DNA of 64,000 nt from JBBRYW01 sp038253945 (GTDB lineage Bacteria; Actinomycetota; Thermoleophilia; Gaiellales; Gaiellaceae): assembly GCA_038253945.1 (NCBI GenBank), contig JBBSGR010000001.1, positions 248,001 to 312,000 of the forward strand, read 5' to 3'. The position numbers were made by a program, and so were the translations under genes. This document shows, piece after piece, positions 52,853 through 61,631 of this stretch (positions within the stretch are counted from its first letter, which is position 1; each line of letters begins with the position of its first letter). The notes under the pieces were generated by a model that searched no databases, had not been told where the DNA came from, and worked only from the letters and a program-made list of their open reading frames with translations.

Positions 52853-53218
52853 GTGGCCGACCAGGACTCCTCCATGTACGCGCTGAACTTCTACTCGCCG
52901 CTCGTCGCCGACCAGCTTCGGAGCGGCCGCAAGACCGCGACCATCCGGCTCGGCGACAAGTCGCGGAAGTACAAGAAAGGAATGATCGTCCGCGTGCTGG
53001 TCGGGACCCGCTACAGCCCGCGCGACAAGGTGTTCGAGGCCGTGATCGACAAAGTCGACGTCAAGACCCTCGCCGACCTTTCACCGCGCGAGATCGAGCA
53101 CGACAACCCCGAGATCCGGCGCGTCGACGACATGGCGAGGTGGCTCGGGCAGCTCTACAACCGCGAGGTGTCATTCGAGGACACGGTCACGGTGATCCGC
53201 TTCTCCGAGATTCGCTGA
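52853..53218 (+). CDS. ASCH domain protein
   Basis: 121 aa. LNFYSPLVADQLRSGRKTAT (the ASCH SGrKtaT core) leads into IRLGDKSRKYKKGMIVRVLV and the closing strand VSFEDTVTVIRFSEIR. ASCH domains bind RNA or act as amidohydrolases on modified nucleosides. GTG at 52853; the ATG at 52874 is an alternative. Its end overlaps the convergent YcaQ-like gene by 48 bp. Confidence 0.82.
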   Translation: MADQDSSMYALNFYSPLVADQLRSGRKTATIRLGDKSRKYKKGMIVRVLVGTRYSPRDKVFEAVIDKVDVKTLADLSPREIEHDNPEIRRVDDMARWLGQLYNREVSFEDTVTVIRFSEIR

Positions 53219-54217
53219 AGCTCGGCTCCCCGGCTCGAGGCCGAGGAACGCGGCGAGGACGGCGAGCGCTTCGTCGAGCCTCGAGGTGTCACCCCACGCG
53301 CCGAGCAGCTCGAGAGCTCCGGTCTTCCGATCGAAACGCGGCTCGGCCCGCCCGACCAGACGGTCGCCGACGAGGAGCGGCAGGACGTAGTAGCCGTACT
53401 CGCGCTTGGCGGGAGGGACGTACATCTCGAGCCGGTAGCGAAAGCCGAACAACGCCTCGGCGCGGGCGCGGTCGTGGATGAGGCGGTCGAACGGCGACAG
53501 CAGCGTCACGCGGTCCGCCACCGGCGCGTCGCTCACGTCGGGGTGCGCTTCCCACTCGCCTCTTTGCAGCCGGACCCCGAGCGCTCGAAAGCGCTGGTCG
53601 GCGAGTATTCGCGTCGCATCGCGCAGAGGGACGACTTCCGTCTCTGGGTACCAGCGCTCGGCGAGGTCCCAGACGCGCTGCCCGCCTCGCCGCCCGACCA
53701 CCGCCAGGTGACCGCGGATGTGGAGGATCTCGAGCATCCGGCCCACCCGCCGACTGCCGTACCAGCGATGCTCGCGGGCCTCGCCGCGCGATCGATCGTC
53801 GAGCTCGCGCCCGAGTAGCGGCCCGCGCCGCTCGAGCTCGCGCACGACGTAACGGCGGAAGCTCGCGTTCTCTCTCAGGAAATCGCTGATCCGTCGATCC
53901 CAGCCTGTCGTGCTCGCGCGTCGATGGTGGCGCATGCGCGCGCGCACGAGTGGCAGCGCTTCGATCGGCCAGATGAACGCGTTCCATTCGAACAGGAGCC
54001 GGTCGACCCAGAGCAGGCGATCGAGCTCTCCGGTGTCGAACGAGCCGATGCGACTCCAGAGGACGAGGTGCTGCGGCCGCGCGACGGCGGCGATCGGATC
54101 GAGCTGGAGAAAGCCGAGCCGGCGCACGGTCTCCAGGACTCCGCGCGCGGAGCCGTCGAGGAGCTGGGCGCGAACGGCGATCCGGCGCGCCTCGGCGAGG
54201 CTGACTCTTTGGGGCAC
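53171..54217 (-). CDS. YcaQ/AlkX-like DNA glycosylase (winged-helix, HTH_42)
   Basis: About 348 aa. SLAEARRIAVRAQLLDGSAR, then VRRLGFLQLDPIAAVARPQH: the QLD fits the catalytic QxD motif of the YcaQ/AlkX branch, while AlkZ has QxQ. DRLLFEWNAFIWPIEALPLV, LLSPFDRLIHDRARAEALFG and PPAKREYGYYVLPLLVGDRL are later family blocks. YcaQ unhooks DNA interstrand crosslinks and bulky N7 adducts. GTG at 54217. The C-terminal tail (GSRASANLGEAD...) runs into the ASCH gene and may be a non-conserved extension. Confidence 0.85.
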   Translation of the reverse strand: MPQRVSLAEARRIAVRAQLLDGSARGVLETVRRLGFLQLDPIAAVARPQHLVLWSRIGSFDTGELDRLLWVDRLLFEWNAFIWPIEALPLVRARMRHHRRASTTGWDRRISDFLRENASFRRYVVRELERRGPLLGRELDDRSRGEAREHRWYGSRRVGRMLEILHIRGHLAVVGRRGGQRVWDLAERWYPETEVVPLRDATRILADQRFRALGVRLQRGEWEAHPDVSDAPVADRVTLLSPFDRLIHDRARAEALFGFRYRLEMYVPPAKREYGYYVLPLLVGDRLVGRAEPRFDRKTGALELLGAWGDTSRLDEALAVLAAFLGLEPGSRASANLGEADHRDRVLE

Positions 54218-54231
54218 GGCCTCGAGCTCAG

Positions 54232-54510
54232 CTACCGGCCGGGCTTGCGGATCGGCACGCCGAACTGCTCCGGCGGCCGCAGCTCCGCTCCGCACGCCTC
54301 GCATTCGACCGCGAACGCCGACGAGAAGCGAGCGCCGCAGCTCGGGCAGCGCGAGCGGATCTCGCCGCGGCACTGCGGGCAGGCGGCGGGCAGCTCGGCC
54401 TCCCACTCCTCGAAGTACCGCTGCGCGAAGCCGCAGCCGAGACACACGGCGACCCAGTCGCCGAGGGTCTTGCGGCGCTCCTCTCGGAGCCAGTCGGACG
54501 CCTTGCTCAC
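54232..54510 (-). CDS. Zinc-ribbon protein, 92 aa
   Basis: Four CxxC pairs are visible: VCLGCGFAQRYFEE, CPQCRGE, CPSCGARF and CEACGAEL, making two zinc ribbons. The N-terminal DWLREERRKTLGDWVAV is helical. No family named; possibly a nucleic-acid or protein-binding adaptor. GTG at 54510 overlaps the previous gene's stop (GTGA) and is 14 bases before the YcaQ start. Confidence 0.8.
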   Translation of the reverse strand: MSKASDWLREERRKTLGDWVAVCLGCGFAQRYFEEWEAELPAACPQCRGEIRSRCPSCGARFSSAFAVECEACGAELRPPEQFGVPIRKPGR

Positions 54511-54980
54511 CGAACGAGCATCTTGGTGGGATGTTGGGCGGCCGAGGCGCCTTTCCGGCCGGCAAACTGGGCCCCCAGAACGTTCCGAAGCGCCGACAGC
54601 GTCGGGCCGTCGGAGCCCAGGTAGAGCACGACGACCGACTTCCCGCGGAACCAGTGCGGGGGCGCCAACCATTCCATCAGGCGAATCTTCGAGCCGCTCC
54701 GGACGGTCGATCCGTCGCCGGACACGCCGGCAGCTGCAGCGCGGGCGCGCCGCTCGTCGCGGAACTGCCACATCTGAACGCCACCTTCGGGATTGGCGTA
54801 CAGACGGGCGGGCGGCTCGAAGAACGGCTGGCGCAGCTTGCCTTTAGGAGTCATCGGCAGGCCCTTCGCGCGCAAGGCGGTCACGATCTTCGCCGCAGTC
54901 GGGCCGGGCGGCGTCGCCTGAGAAGCGGTGGGCGCGACCAGCAAGCCAACCGCAGCGGTGACGGCGAGCGCGCGGAGCAC
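54507..54980 (-). CDS. Secreted hypothetical protein, 157 aa
   Basis: A signal peptide (LRALAVTAAVGLLVAPTASQA) precedes a mature part with AKIVTALRAKGLPMTPKGKL, NPEGGVQMWQFRDERRARAA and GKSVVVLYLGSDGPTLSALR. This resembles small exported proteins with one alpha/beta domain, but no family is recognised. Translationally coupled to the zinc-ribbon gene. Divergent from the second 2-oxoacid dehydrogenase set by 77 bases. Confidence 0.65.
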   Translation of the reverse strand: MLRALAVTAAVGLLVAPTASQATPPGPTAAKIVTALRAKGLPMTPKGKLRQPFFEPPARLYANPEGGVQMWQFRDERRARAAAAGVSGDGSTVRSGSKIRLMEWLAPPHWFRGKSVVVLYLGSDGPTLSALRNVLGAQFAGRKGASAAQHPTKMLVR

Positions 54981-55057
54981 GACACCAGCTTACTGCCGCA
55001 AACCGTGCACACAACGAGCCCGCTGCTGCAAGCGGTTAGAGTTTCAGCGGTGCAGAG

Positions 55058-56104
55058 ATGGCGATAGCGAGAGAGGCAGAGCCGGCCGGCTCACTCAAAG
55101 AGGTGCGACAGGCGGGCCTCGACCGCGAGGACCTGCTCGGCGTCTACCGCAACCTGCTCGTCACGCGCGGGATCGAAGAGCGCGGCCACATCCTCTACAA
55201 GCAGGGCAAGATTCCAGGCTCCTTCTACACCGGACGCGGCAACGAGGCAGCCGCGGTGGGAGTTGCGACGGCAATGGGCCCGGACGACGTCGGCACGCCG
55301 CTCCACCGCGACATGGGCGTTCACGTGACTCGGGGCGTGGAGCCATGGCGGATTCTCGCCCAGTACATGGGACGCTCCGACGGGCCGACGCAGGGCAGGG
55401 ACGGCAACGTCCACATGGCTGATTCCAAGCTCGGCCTGCTTGCGATGGTCAGCCACCTTCCGGCGATGCTGCCCGTGGCGGTCGGCTGCGCGCTGGCGTT
55501 CCGGATCCGCGAGGAGAAGCGGGTCGCCCTCGGCTGGTTCGGCGAAGGCGCCTCGGCCCGGGGAGACACCCACGAGGCCATGACCCTCGCCGGCGTGCGG
55601 CAGCTACCGGTCGTCTTCGTCTGCGACAACAACCAGTGGGCCTACTCGACGCCCACGCACCTCGAGTTCCCGACCGAGCACGTTGCCGACCGCGCCGAGG
55701 CCTACGGCTTCGAGGGAGTCGTGGTGGACGGGACCGACGTCCTCGCCGTCTATCGCGAGGCGAAGCGCGCGATCGAGAAGGCGCGCTCGGGCGGCGGACC
55801 GACGCTGGTCGAGTGCTTGACGCTGCGCATGGAGGGCCACGCCGTCCACGACGATGCGTTCTACGTGCCGAAGGAACTGTTCGAGGAGTGGGCGAAGGCC
55901 GACCCGCTCGAGCGCTTCCGCATCTGGCTGCGGGAGAACGCCGACATGTCCGACGAGGAGGAAGACGAGATCGCAGGTGACGTGAAGCGGCTGCTGAACG
56001 ACGCGCTCCGCCGGGCCGACGAGTCGCCCGACCCGGACCCGTCCACGCTGCTCGAGGGCGTCTTCGCCACCCCGGAAGACCTCGACACCCCTCACCACAA
56101 GTAG
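55058..56104 (+). CDS. 2-oxoacid (pyruvate/acetoin) dehydrogenase E1 alpha subunit, second complex
   Basis: 348 aa. ThDP motif is GEGASARGDTHEAMTLAGV ending DNNQWAYSTP; FYTGRGNEAAAVGVATAMGP and TPLHRDMGVHVTRGVEPWRI are early blocks. MEGHAVHDDAFYVP replaces the branched-chain loop, and an acidic MSDEEEDEIAGDV helix follows. More like acetoin or pyruvate E1 alpha than the first set. The gene is head of a run with E1beta, E2, DMT transporter and, after a convergent gene, lipB-lipA. Confidence 0.9.
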   Translation: MAIAREAEPAGSLKEVRQAGLDREDLLGVYRNLLVTRGIEERGHILYKQGKIPGSFYTGRGNEAAAVGVATAMGPDDVGTPLHRDMGVHVTRGVEPWRILAQYMGRSDGPTQGRDGNVHMADSKLGLLAMVSHLPAMLPVAVGCALAFRIREEKRVALGWFGEGASARGDTHEAMTLAGVRQLPVVFVCDNNQWAYSTPTHLEFPTEHVADRAEAYGFEGVVVDGTDVLAVYREAKRAIEKARSGGGPTLVECLTLRMEGHAVHDDAFYVPKELFEEWAKADPLERFRIWLRENADMSDEEEDEIAGDVKRLLNDALRRADESPDPDPSTLLEGVFATPEDLDTPHHK

Positions 56105-56124
56105 CCAGTGGGGCACTAGGGCGA

Positions 56125-57099
56125 ATGGCAGAGAAGACGTACCTCCAGGCGATCTCCGACGGCCTGCGCCAGGAGATGCGGCGCGACCAGCGCGTGTTCG
56201 TGATCGGCCAGGACATCGGCGTCTACGGAGGCGCCTTCAAGGTGACGCTCGGCTTTCAGGAGGAGTTCGGCCCCTGGCGCGTGATCGATGCGCCGCTCGC
56301 CGAGACCGCCATCCTCGGTGGCTGCACGGGCGCCGCGATCATGGGTATGCGCCCCGTGGCCGAGATGCAGTTCGCCGACTTCGTCTCCTGTGCGTGGGAT
56401 CACTTGACGACGGTGGCCGCCAAGCAGCGCTACCGAGCGGGGACGCCGGTGCCGATCGTGGTTCGGCTGCCCTCGGGCGGGGGTTTCTCGGGCGGGCCGT
56501 TCCATTCCCAGAACCCCGAGAGCTCGTTCGCGCACATCCCCGGTCTCAAGGTGGTCTGCCCGTCGACGCCGGAGGACGCCAAGGGCCTGCTCGTCACCGC
56601 GATCGAGGACCCGAACCCCGTTCTCTACTTCGAGCACAAGCACCTGTACCGGCGCATCAAGGGAGAGGTTCCGGACGAGCGCTACCAGACGCCGTTCGGC
56701 AAGGCTCGCGTCCACCGGGAGGGCGACGACGTGACCGTCGTGACCTGGGGCGCGATGGTCTACACGGCCGATGACGCCGCGAAGCAGCTTGCCGACGACG
56801 ACGTCTCGGTGGAGATCCTCGACCTCCGCACGCTGATTCCCTGGGACCGGAAAGCCGTGCTCGAGAGCGCCTCGAAGACGTCCAAGGTGCTCGTCCTGCA
56901 CGAGGACACCCGCACCGGCGGCTTCGGCGCCGAGATCGCGGCCACGATCGCCGAGGAGGCGTTCGAGCAGCTCGACGCGCCTGTGAAGCGAATCGCAGCG
57001 CCGGACACTCCAGTTCCCTTCTCGCCCACGCTCGAGCGCGCGTTCATCCCGCAGGTCGAGGACGTCGCCGCCGGCCTGCGAGAGCTCGCCGACTACTAG
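56125..57099 (+). CDS. 2-oxoacid dehydrogenase E1 beta subunit, second complex
   Basis: 324 aa. VIGQDIGVYGGAFKVTLGFQ, VIDAPLAETAILGGCTGAAI and EMQFADFVSCAWDHLTTVAA are ThDP-binding and interface blocks; LDLRTLIPWDRKAVLESASK and VLVLHEDTRTGGFGAEIAAT are the C-terminal transketolase domain. Start ATG at 56125, 20 bases after the E1alpha stop. It differs clearly from the first-set E1beta at 14195. Confidence 0.92.
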   Translation: MAEKTYLQAISDGLRQEMRRDQRVFVIGQDIGVYGGAFKVTLGFQEEFGPWRVIDAPLAETAILGGCTGAAIMGMRPVAEMQFADFVSCAWDHLTTVAAKQRYRAGTPVPIVVRLPSGGGFSGGPFHSQNPESSFAHIPGLKVVCPSTPEDAKGLLVTAIEDPNPVLYFEHKHLYRRIKGEVPDERYQTPFGKARVHREGDDVTVVTWGAMVYTADDAAKQLADDDVSVEILDLRTLIPWDRKAVLESASKTSKVLVLHEDTRTGGFGAEIAATIAEEAFEQLDAPVKRIAAPDTPVPFSPTLERAFIPQVEDVAAGLRELADY

Positions 57100-57107
57100 G
57101 AGGAGAC

Positions 57108-58520
57108 TTGGCCACGAACACCGCTATCGACGTCGTGATGCCGCAGATGGGCGTGTCCGTCTCCGAGGGGACGATCACGAAATGGCTGAAGCACGAGGGC
57201 GAGGAGATCGCCGCCGACGAGCCGCTGCTCGAGATCTCGACGGACAAGATCGATACCGAGGTGCCGAGCCCCGGCGAAGGAGTCGTCCAGCAGATCCTCG
57301 TCTCCGAAGGCGAGACGGTCGACGTCGGCACGAAGCTCGCAGTGATCGGCGCCGCCGGGCCGGAGTCCGCGCAGCTCGCGGAGGAGCGGGCGCCCGCTGC
57401 CGGCTCGACCACGACCGAAGACGTGCCGGAGCCCGCGACGCACGCGGCCGCGGACGCATCGATGGCCGTGGCGAGCGAGGGCGTCGGAGACGTCGCGCCG
57501 AGCATGCCCGGCAGCAGCTCCACCGTTCCGGCTTCCGCGGAGGCGAGCGAGAACGGCCGGACGTTCGTCTCTCCTGTCGTCGCGCGCATCGCCTCCGAGC
57601 ACGGCGTCGACCCGGGCCAGGTTCCGGGAACGGGGCGGGGCGGCCGCGTGACGAAGAAGGACATCCTTGCCTTCATCGACGCTGACGCGCCGATGAAGGC
57701 TAGAGAGCCGGTGGAGGCCCCGGCTCCTCCGCAGGCTCCGGCTCCCGCTCCGCCCGCTGCGCCGCCCTCTGCCCCGGCGCGCGCGCCTAGCCCACAGCCG
57801 AAGGCTGTGGGCGAGCAAGTCGAGCCGATGAACGCGATGCGCCGGGGGATCGCGGACCACATGCGGCGCTCGCTCGACACCTCGGCGCACGTGACGAGCG
57901 CCATCGAGGTGGACATGACGAAGGTTGTGATGATCCGCGAGAAGCTGAAGCAGGAGCTCCAGGCCGGCTACGGGGTCAACCCGACGTACCTGGCGTTCGT
58001 CGCGCGCGCCGCCGTCGAGACGCTCCGCGACTACCCGTGGGTCAACGGCGAGATCCGCGGCGACCAGATCGTGACGCGGAACTTCGTCAACCTGGGCTTC
58101 GCGGTCGAGCTCCAGGACGGCAAGGGCCTGATCGTGCCGGTGGTGAAGAACACCGAGACGCTCAACCTGCTCGGCATGGCGAAAGCGATCGCCGACATCG
58201 CGCAGCGCGCCCGCGACAAGCGCCTGCTGCCCGACGACGTTGCCGGCGGGACGTTCACGATCACCAACCCGGGCGGGTACGGCACGTTCCATGGCACGCC
58301 GGTCATCAGCCAGCCGCAGAGCGGCATCCTCGGCACGTACGCGATCACGAAGCGCCCGTGGGTCGTCCAGGACGCCCTCGGCGGCGACACGATCGCCATC
58401 CGCTCGATCATGAACCTCACCCTCACGTACGACCACCGCCTCGTCGACGGGGCGCTTGCCGGACGCTTCCTGCGCGACCTGCGCCAGCGCCTCGAGACCT
58501 GGGACGAGGCGGCGTACTGA
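57108..58520 (+). CDS. 2-oxoacid dehydrogenase E2 (dihydrolipoamide acyltransferase), second complex
   Basis: 470 aa. One lipoyl domain with the target Lys47 in STDKIDTEVPSPGEG, an acidic/Ala-rich linker, the subunit-binding domain SPVVARIASEHGVDPGQVPG near residue 165, a Pro/Ala-rich hinge, and the catalytic end LTYDHRLVDGALAGRF. TTG at 57108 follows AGGAGGAG, a strong leader. Longer than the first E2 because of the linker and hinge. Confidence 0.92.
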   Translation: MATNTAIDVVMPQMGVSVSEGTITKWLKHEGEEIAADEPLLEISTDKIDTEVPSPGEGVVQQILVSEGETVDVGTKLAVIGAAGPESAQLAEERAPAAGSTTTEDVPEPATHAAADASMAVASEGVGDVAPSMPGSSSTVPASAEASENGRTFVSPVVARIASEHGVDPGQVPGTGRGGRVTKKDILAFIDADAPMKAREPVEAPAPPQAPAPAPPAAPPSAPARAPSPQPKAVGEQVEPMNAMRRGIADHMRRSLDTSAHVTSAIEVDMTKVVMIREKLKQELQAGYGVNPTYLAFVARAAVETLRDYPWVNGEIRGDQIVTRNFVNLGFAVELQDGKGLIVPVVKNTETLNLLGMAKAIADIAQRARDKRLLPDDVAGGTFTITNPGGYGTFHGTPVISQPQSGILGTYAITKRPWVVQDALGGDTIAIRSIMNLTLTYDHRLVDGALAGRFLRDLRQRLETWDEAAY

Positions 58521-58538
58521 TCAACCCTCCAGCCTGAC

Positions 58539-58985
58539 ATGTCGCCGAGCGGGTTCGCGGCGGCCTTCGCGGTTGCCGGAGGCGTCGGCGTGGCGTTCCA
58601 GGCGTCCGTCAACAGCATCCTGGGCCAGCGGATCGGCGTCATCGAGACGGCGCTGCTGTCGGGGGTGGTCACGTCCGTTCTCCTGGTCGCCGCGATGGTT
58701 GTCGTGCGCCGGGGTGGCGGTGGCCTGGGAGGACTCGCGCACGCACCCGCCTGGCTCTGGCTCGGCGGCATCGGTGGAACGATCGCCGTGAGCGCCGTGT
58801 CCTACGCGCCCGCGCGCATTGGCGTCTTGGCGACGCTCGTCGTGTTCCTCGGCGGCCAGCTTGTCGCGGCGTTCCTGATCGACAGCCTCGGGTTGCTGGG
58901 CGCGGAGCGAAGCTCGGTGACCGTGGCCCGCGTAGCCGGGTTGATCCTCGTGGCTACGGGTTCGCTGCTCGTGCTCCGCCGGTAG
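58539..58985 (+). CDS. DMT superfamily (DUF606-like) small membrane protein
   Basis: 148 aa with about five hydrophobic helices. The opening GFAAAFAVAGGVGVAFQASV then GQRIGVIETALLSGVVTSVL and APAWLWLGGIGGTIAVSAVS match the DUF606/YdcZ-type four-helix halves of drug/metabolite transporters. Likely works as a dimer. Substrate unknown. Overlaps the convergent methyltransferase by 32 bp. Confidence 0.8.
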   Translation: MSPSGFAAAFAVAGGVGVAFQASVNSILGQRIGVIETALLSGVVTSVLLVAAMVVVRRGGGGLGGLAHAPAWLWLGGIGGTIAVSAVSYAPARIGVLATLVVFLGGQLVAAFLIDSLGLLGAERSSVTVARVAGLILVATGSLLVLRR

Positions 58986-59766
58986 GCGCGAGCGGCTCCC
59001 CCCACGCGACGTCGGCCGCTACGTCCAGCTCGAAACGGCCCTCGCTGCGCTCGACGAGCTCCGCGACCACGGCCGCCACCTCGGCGTCGAAGGCCGCCGG
59101 ATCCCGCTGGCGATCCACCGCGAAGCCGCTTTGCGAATGATGGCAGCCGAGCAGCTCCTCCAGCGTCGGCCGCCACCGAACGGGGGCGGTCGTGCGCCTT
59201 CCGAGTGGGCGGAAGAGGCCCCGGCGCTCCAGCTCGACGAGAGGGTCCAGCCGCTCGAAGTCCGGATTCGAGCTGTGGCGCGCGTAGATCGGCCCCAGCC
59301 GGTGCCGGACACGCTCGTAGCGCAGCCAGTCGCGGTAGACGAGCGCCAGCACGCCGTCCGGAGCCAGGCAGGAGGCGAAGCGCGGCAGGACACGCTCCCA
59401 GTCGAACCAATGGATGCTTTCGCCGGCGACGATCAGGCCGTACGGCCCCTCGAGCGGCGCTTCCTCGATCGCTGCCTCGATCCAGCGGAGGTTCGCCGCG
59501 TCACCGCCCGCAAGCTTCCGGCCGCGCGCGATCATGCGCGTCGAGACATCGACCGCGTCGACCCGTTGCACGCGCGGCGCGAGCGCCCGCCCGAGCTCCC
59601 CGAGTCCGCAGCCGGCCTCGAGCACCACCCCGCCGTGGGCGAGCTCTGAGAGGACGTCGATCGTCTCGGCCGGGTACGGCGGCCGCAGGTGGTACCGGTC
59701 GACGATCGACGCGTCGCGGAAGACGTCGCCGTAGTCGAGGCTCCACCCGACGGGTTTCGGTTCCAC
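58954..59766 (-). CDS. Class I SAM-dependent methyltransferase
   Basis: 270 aa. SAM motif I is VVLEAGCGLGELGRALAP; DAVDVSTRMIARGRKLAGGD (motif II) and GESIHWFDWERVLPRFASCL (post-I and IWhf-type motif) follow. Start ATG at 59766 after a leader with weak AAGG. Substrate unknown, but 'hWfdwe' is seen in small-molecule and tRNA methyltransferases. Divergent from lipB by 23 bases. Confidence 0.88.
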   Translation of the reverse strand: MEPKPVGWSLDYGDVFRDASIVDRYHLRPPYPAETIDVLSELAHGGVVLEAGCGLGELGRALAPRVQRVDAVDVSTRMIARGRKLAGGDAANLRWIEAAIEEAPLEGPYGLIVAGESIHWFDWERVLPRFASCLAPDGVLALVYRDWLRYERVRHRLGPIYARHSSNPDFERLDPLVELERRGLFRPLGRRTTAPVRWRPTLEELLGCHHSQSGFAVDRQRDPAAFDAEVAAVVAELVERSEGRFELDVAADVAWGEPLAPTGGARAANP

Positions 59767-59789
59767 ACTCGAAAGCTACGCTGGCGGAC

Positions 59790-60500
59790 GTGGCGCGCGG
59801 CGGGTACCTCTTGAACCTAGGCCGCGTGGGCTACGCCGAGGCGTGGGACGTGCAACGCTCGTTGGCGGCGGCCGTCGGCCAGGGAGCGATCCCTGCGACT
59901 GTCGTCCTCGTGGAGCATCCCCCGGTCATCACGCTGGGCCGCCGTGCGGATCCCGCCGAGCTTCACGTCCCGTCCGACGCGGAAGTCGAGATCGTCGAGA
60001 CCAACCGCGGCGGCAAGTCGACCTACCACGGGCCAGGGCAGCTCGTCTGCTACCCGATCCTCGATCTGCGCCGGCACGGCAAGGACGTGAAGCGCTACGT
60101 TCGCGATCTCGAGCAAGCGCTGATCCAGACACTCGAGTGGGTAGGCCTAGAGGGCACGCGGATCGAGGGGCTCACCGGCATCTGGCTGCAGCCGCCGCCG
60201 AGAAAGATCGCCTCGATCGGCGTCCACATCTCGCGCTGGATCACGACCCACGGCTACGCGCTGAACGTCGACCTCGATCCGGCCCCGTTCACGGATTGGA
60301 TCACGGCCTGCGGCCTCCGGGAAGCCGCGTTCACGACGATCGCTGCCGAAGCCGGACGGCCGGTCACGGTCGACGAGGTCCGCCCGCACGCGGCACGTGC
60401 GCTCGAGGAAATGTTCGAGCTCGAGCTCGAGGAGCTGCCGTCCGACGGCGACCCGGGCCTCTGGGCGCAGCCGCTGCACGCGAAGCTGGCGCGCGCGTGA
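59790..60500 (+). CDS. lipB: Octanoyl-[acyl-carrier protein]:protein octanoyltransferase
   Basis: About 236 aa. Transfers octanoyl from ACP to lipoyl domains, the first step of de novo lipoylation. GYAEAWDVQRSLAAAVGQG, VLVEHPPVITLGRRADPAEL and GGKSTYHGPGQLVCYPILDL are the substrate-binding blocks; KIASIGVHISRWITTHGYAL contains the catalytic Lys and DWITACGLREAAFTTI the catalytic Cys. GTG at 59790. Upstream is the second dehydrogenase set, whose E2 is a likely client. Confidence 0.95.
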   Translation: MARGGYLLNLGRVGYAEAWDVQRSLAAAVGQGAIPATVVLVEHPPVITLGRRADPAELHVPSDAEVEIVETNRGGKSTYHGPGQLVCYPILDLRRHGKDVKRYVRDLEQALIQTLEWVGLEGTRIEGLTGIWLQPPPRKIASIGVHISRWITTHGYALNVDLDPAPFTDWITACGLREAAFTTIAAEAGRPVTVDEVRPHAARALEEMFELELEELPSDGDPGLWAQPLHAKLARA

Positions 60501-60724
60501 CTACGCCCGCCGAGCGGCTCGAAGCCGCCGCACGTCTGTACGACGAAGCGGCCGTGGAGCTCGAGCTCGCAACCCGCCACTGCCGCACGGCGGCCCGGCA
60601 CCTCCGCGAGGGCGAGGTGCCGCGCGGGGCTGCCCACGCCTGGGCCGCCCGGGGGCATCTCCTCACGGCCGAGGAGCGGCTCGACGAGCAGGCGAGAATC
60701 CACAGCACAAGGGCGAATCCCTAG
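60497..60724 (+). CDS. Small helical protein between lipB and lipA
   Basis: 75 aa. LEAAARLYDEAAVELELATR, TAARHLREGEVPRGAAHAWA and ARGHLLTAEERLDEQARIHS are amphipathic helices with an Ala/Glu/Arg pattern, as in a small helical bundle. GTG at 60497 overlaps lipB (GTGA) and the gap to lipA is 10 bases. No family recognised; a role in the lipoylation pathway is inferred from position alone. Confidence 0.65.
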   Translation: MTTPAERLEAAARLYDEAAVELELATRHCRTAARHLREGEVPRGAAHAWAARGHLLTAEERLDEQARIHSTRANP

Positions 60725-60734
60725 ACTGGGAGCG

Positions 60735-61631
60735 ATGCAGAGCTCCCTTCCGGTCGCCGAGAGGCCGCGCCGCCCAGAATGGATGAAGGTTCGCGCCCCG
60801 AGCGCGAATACTCGCTACTTCGACGTGAAGAAACTGATCCACGGCGCGTCGCTCAACACGATCTGCGAGGAGGCGCGCTGCCCGAACATCGCCGAGTGCT
60901 GGGGGCGCGGAACGGCGACGTTCCAGATTCTCGGCGACACGTGCACGCGCGCGTGCCGTTACTGCTACGTCAACTCAGGACGGCCGGAGCATCCACCCGA
61001 CCCGCTCGAGCCGCTTCGGCTCGCGCAGACGGCCAAGCAGATGGGCCTCCAGCACGTCGTCGTCACCTCGGTGGATCGCGACGACCTCGCCGACCGCGGC
61101 GCCGGTCACTACGCCGCCACGATTCGCGCCGTGAAGCGCCTGCTTCCGGAGGCTTCCGTCGAGGTGCTGACGCCCGACTTCCTCGGGGTCGAGGAACAAG
61201 CGCTCGAGACGGTGCTCGCCGCGCGCCCGGAGGTCTTCAACCACAACATCGAGACGGTCCGGCGCCTCCACCGGCGCATGCGCGGCGCAAAGGCCTCGTA
61301 CGAGGGTGCGCTCCGGCTGCTGCGACGGGCCAGGGAGCTCGCCGACTACCCGGTGCTGACGAAGTCCGGCGTCATCGTCGGATTGGGAGAGACGAACGAC
61401 GAGGTCGTCGGGACGATGCGAGACCTGCGTGCGAGCGGAGTCGACGTCGTGACGATCGGGCAATACCTCCAGCCCTCGGCGAAGCACGCCGAGATCGACC
61501 GGTGGGTGCACCCGGACGAGTTCCGCTGGCTCCGACTTGAGGGCGAGGCGCTCGGGTTCGGCTCGGTCTTCGCTGGCCCCCTCGTTCGCTCGTCGTACCG
61601 CGCTGACGAGCAGCGGCGGGCGGCTCTCTAG
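60735..61631 (+). CDS. lipA: Lipoyl synthase
   Basis: 298 aa radical-SAM enzyme that inserts two sulfurs into octanoyl-lysine. The auxiliary cluster Cys motif is CEEARCPNIAEC, the radical-SAM CxxxCxxC is CTRACRYCYV, and the C-terminal RSSYRAD carries the third auxiliary ligand Ser. ATG at 60735 with GGAGCG leader. Together with lipB it supplies the cofactor to the two E2 proteins of this window. Confidence 0.97.
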   Translation: MQSSLPVAERPRRPEWMKVRAPSANTRYFDVKKLIHGASLNTICEEARCPNIAECWGRGTATFQILGDTCTRACRYCYVNSGRPEHPPDPLEPLRLAQTAKQMGLQHVVVTSVDRDDLADRGAGHYAATIRAVKRLLPEASVEVLTPDFLGVEEQALETVLAARPEVFNHNIETVRRLHRRMRGAKASYEGALRLLRRARELADYPVLTKSGVIVGLGETNDEVVGTMRDLRASGVDVVTIGQYLQPSAKHAEIDRWVHPDEFRWLRLEGEALGFGSVFAGPLVRSSYRADEQRRAAL

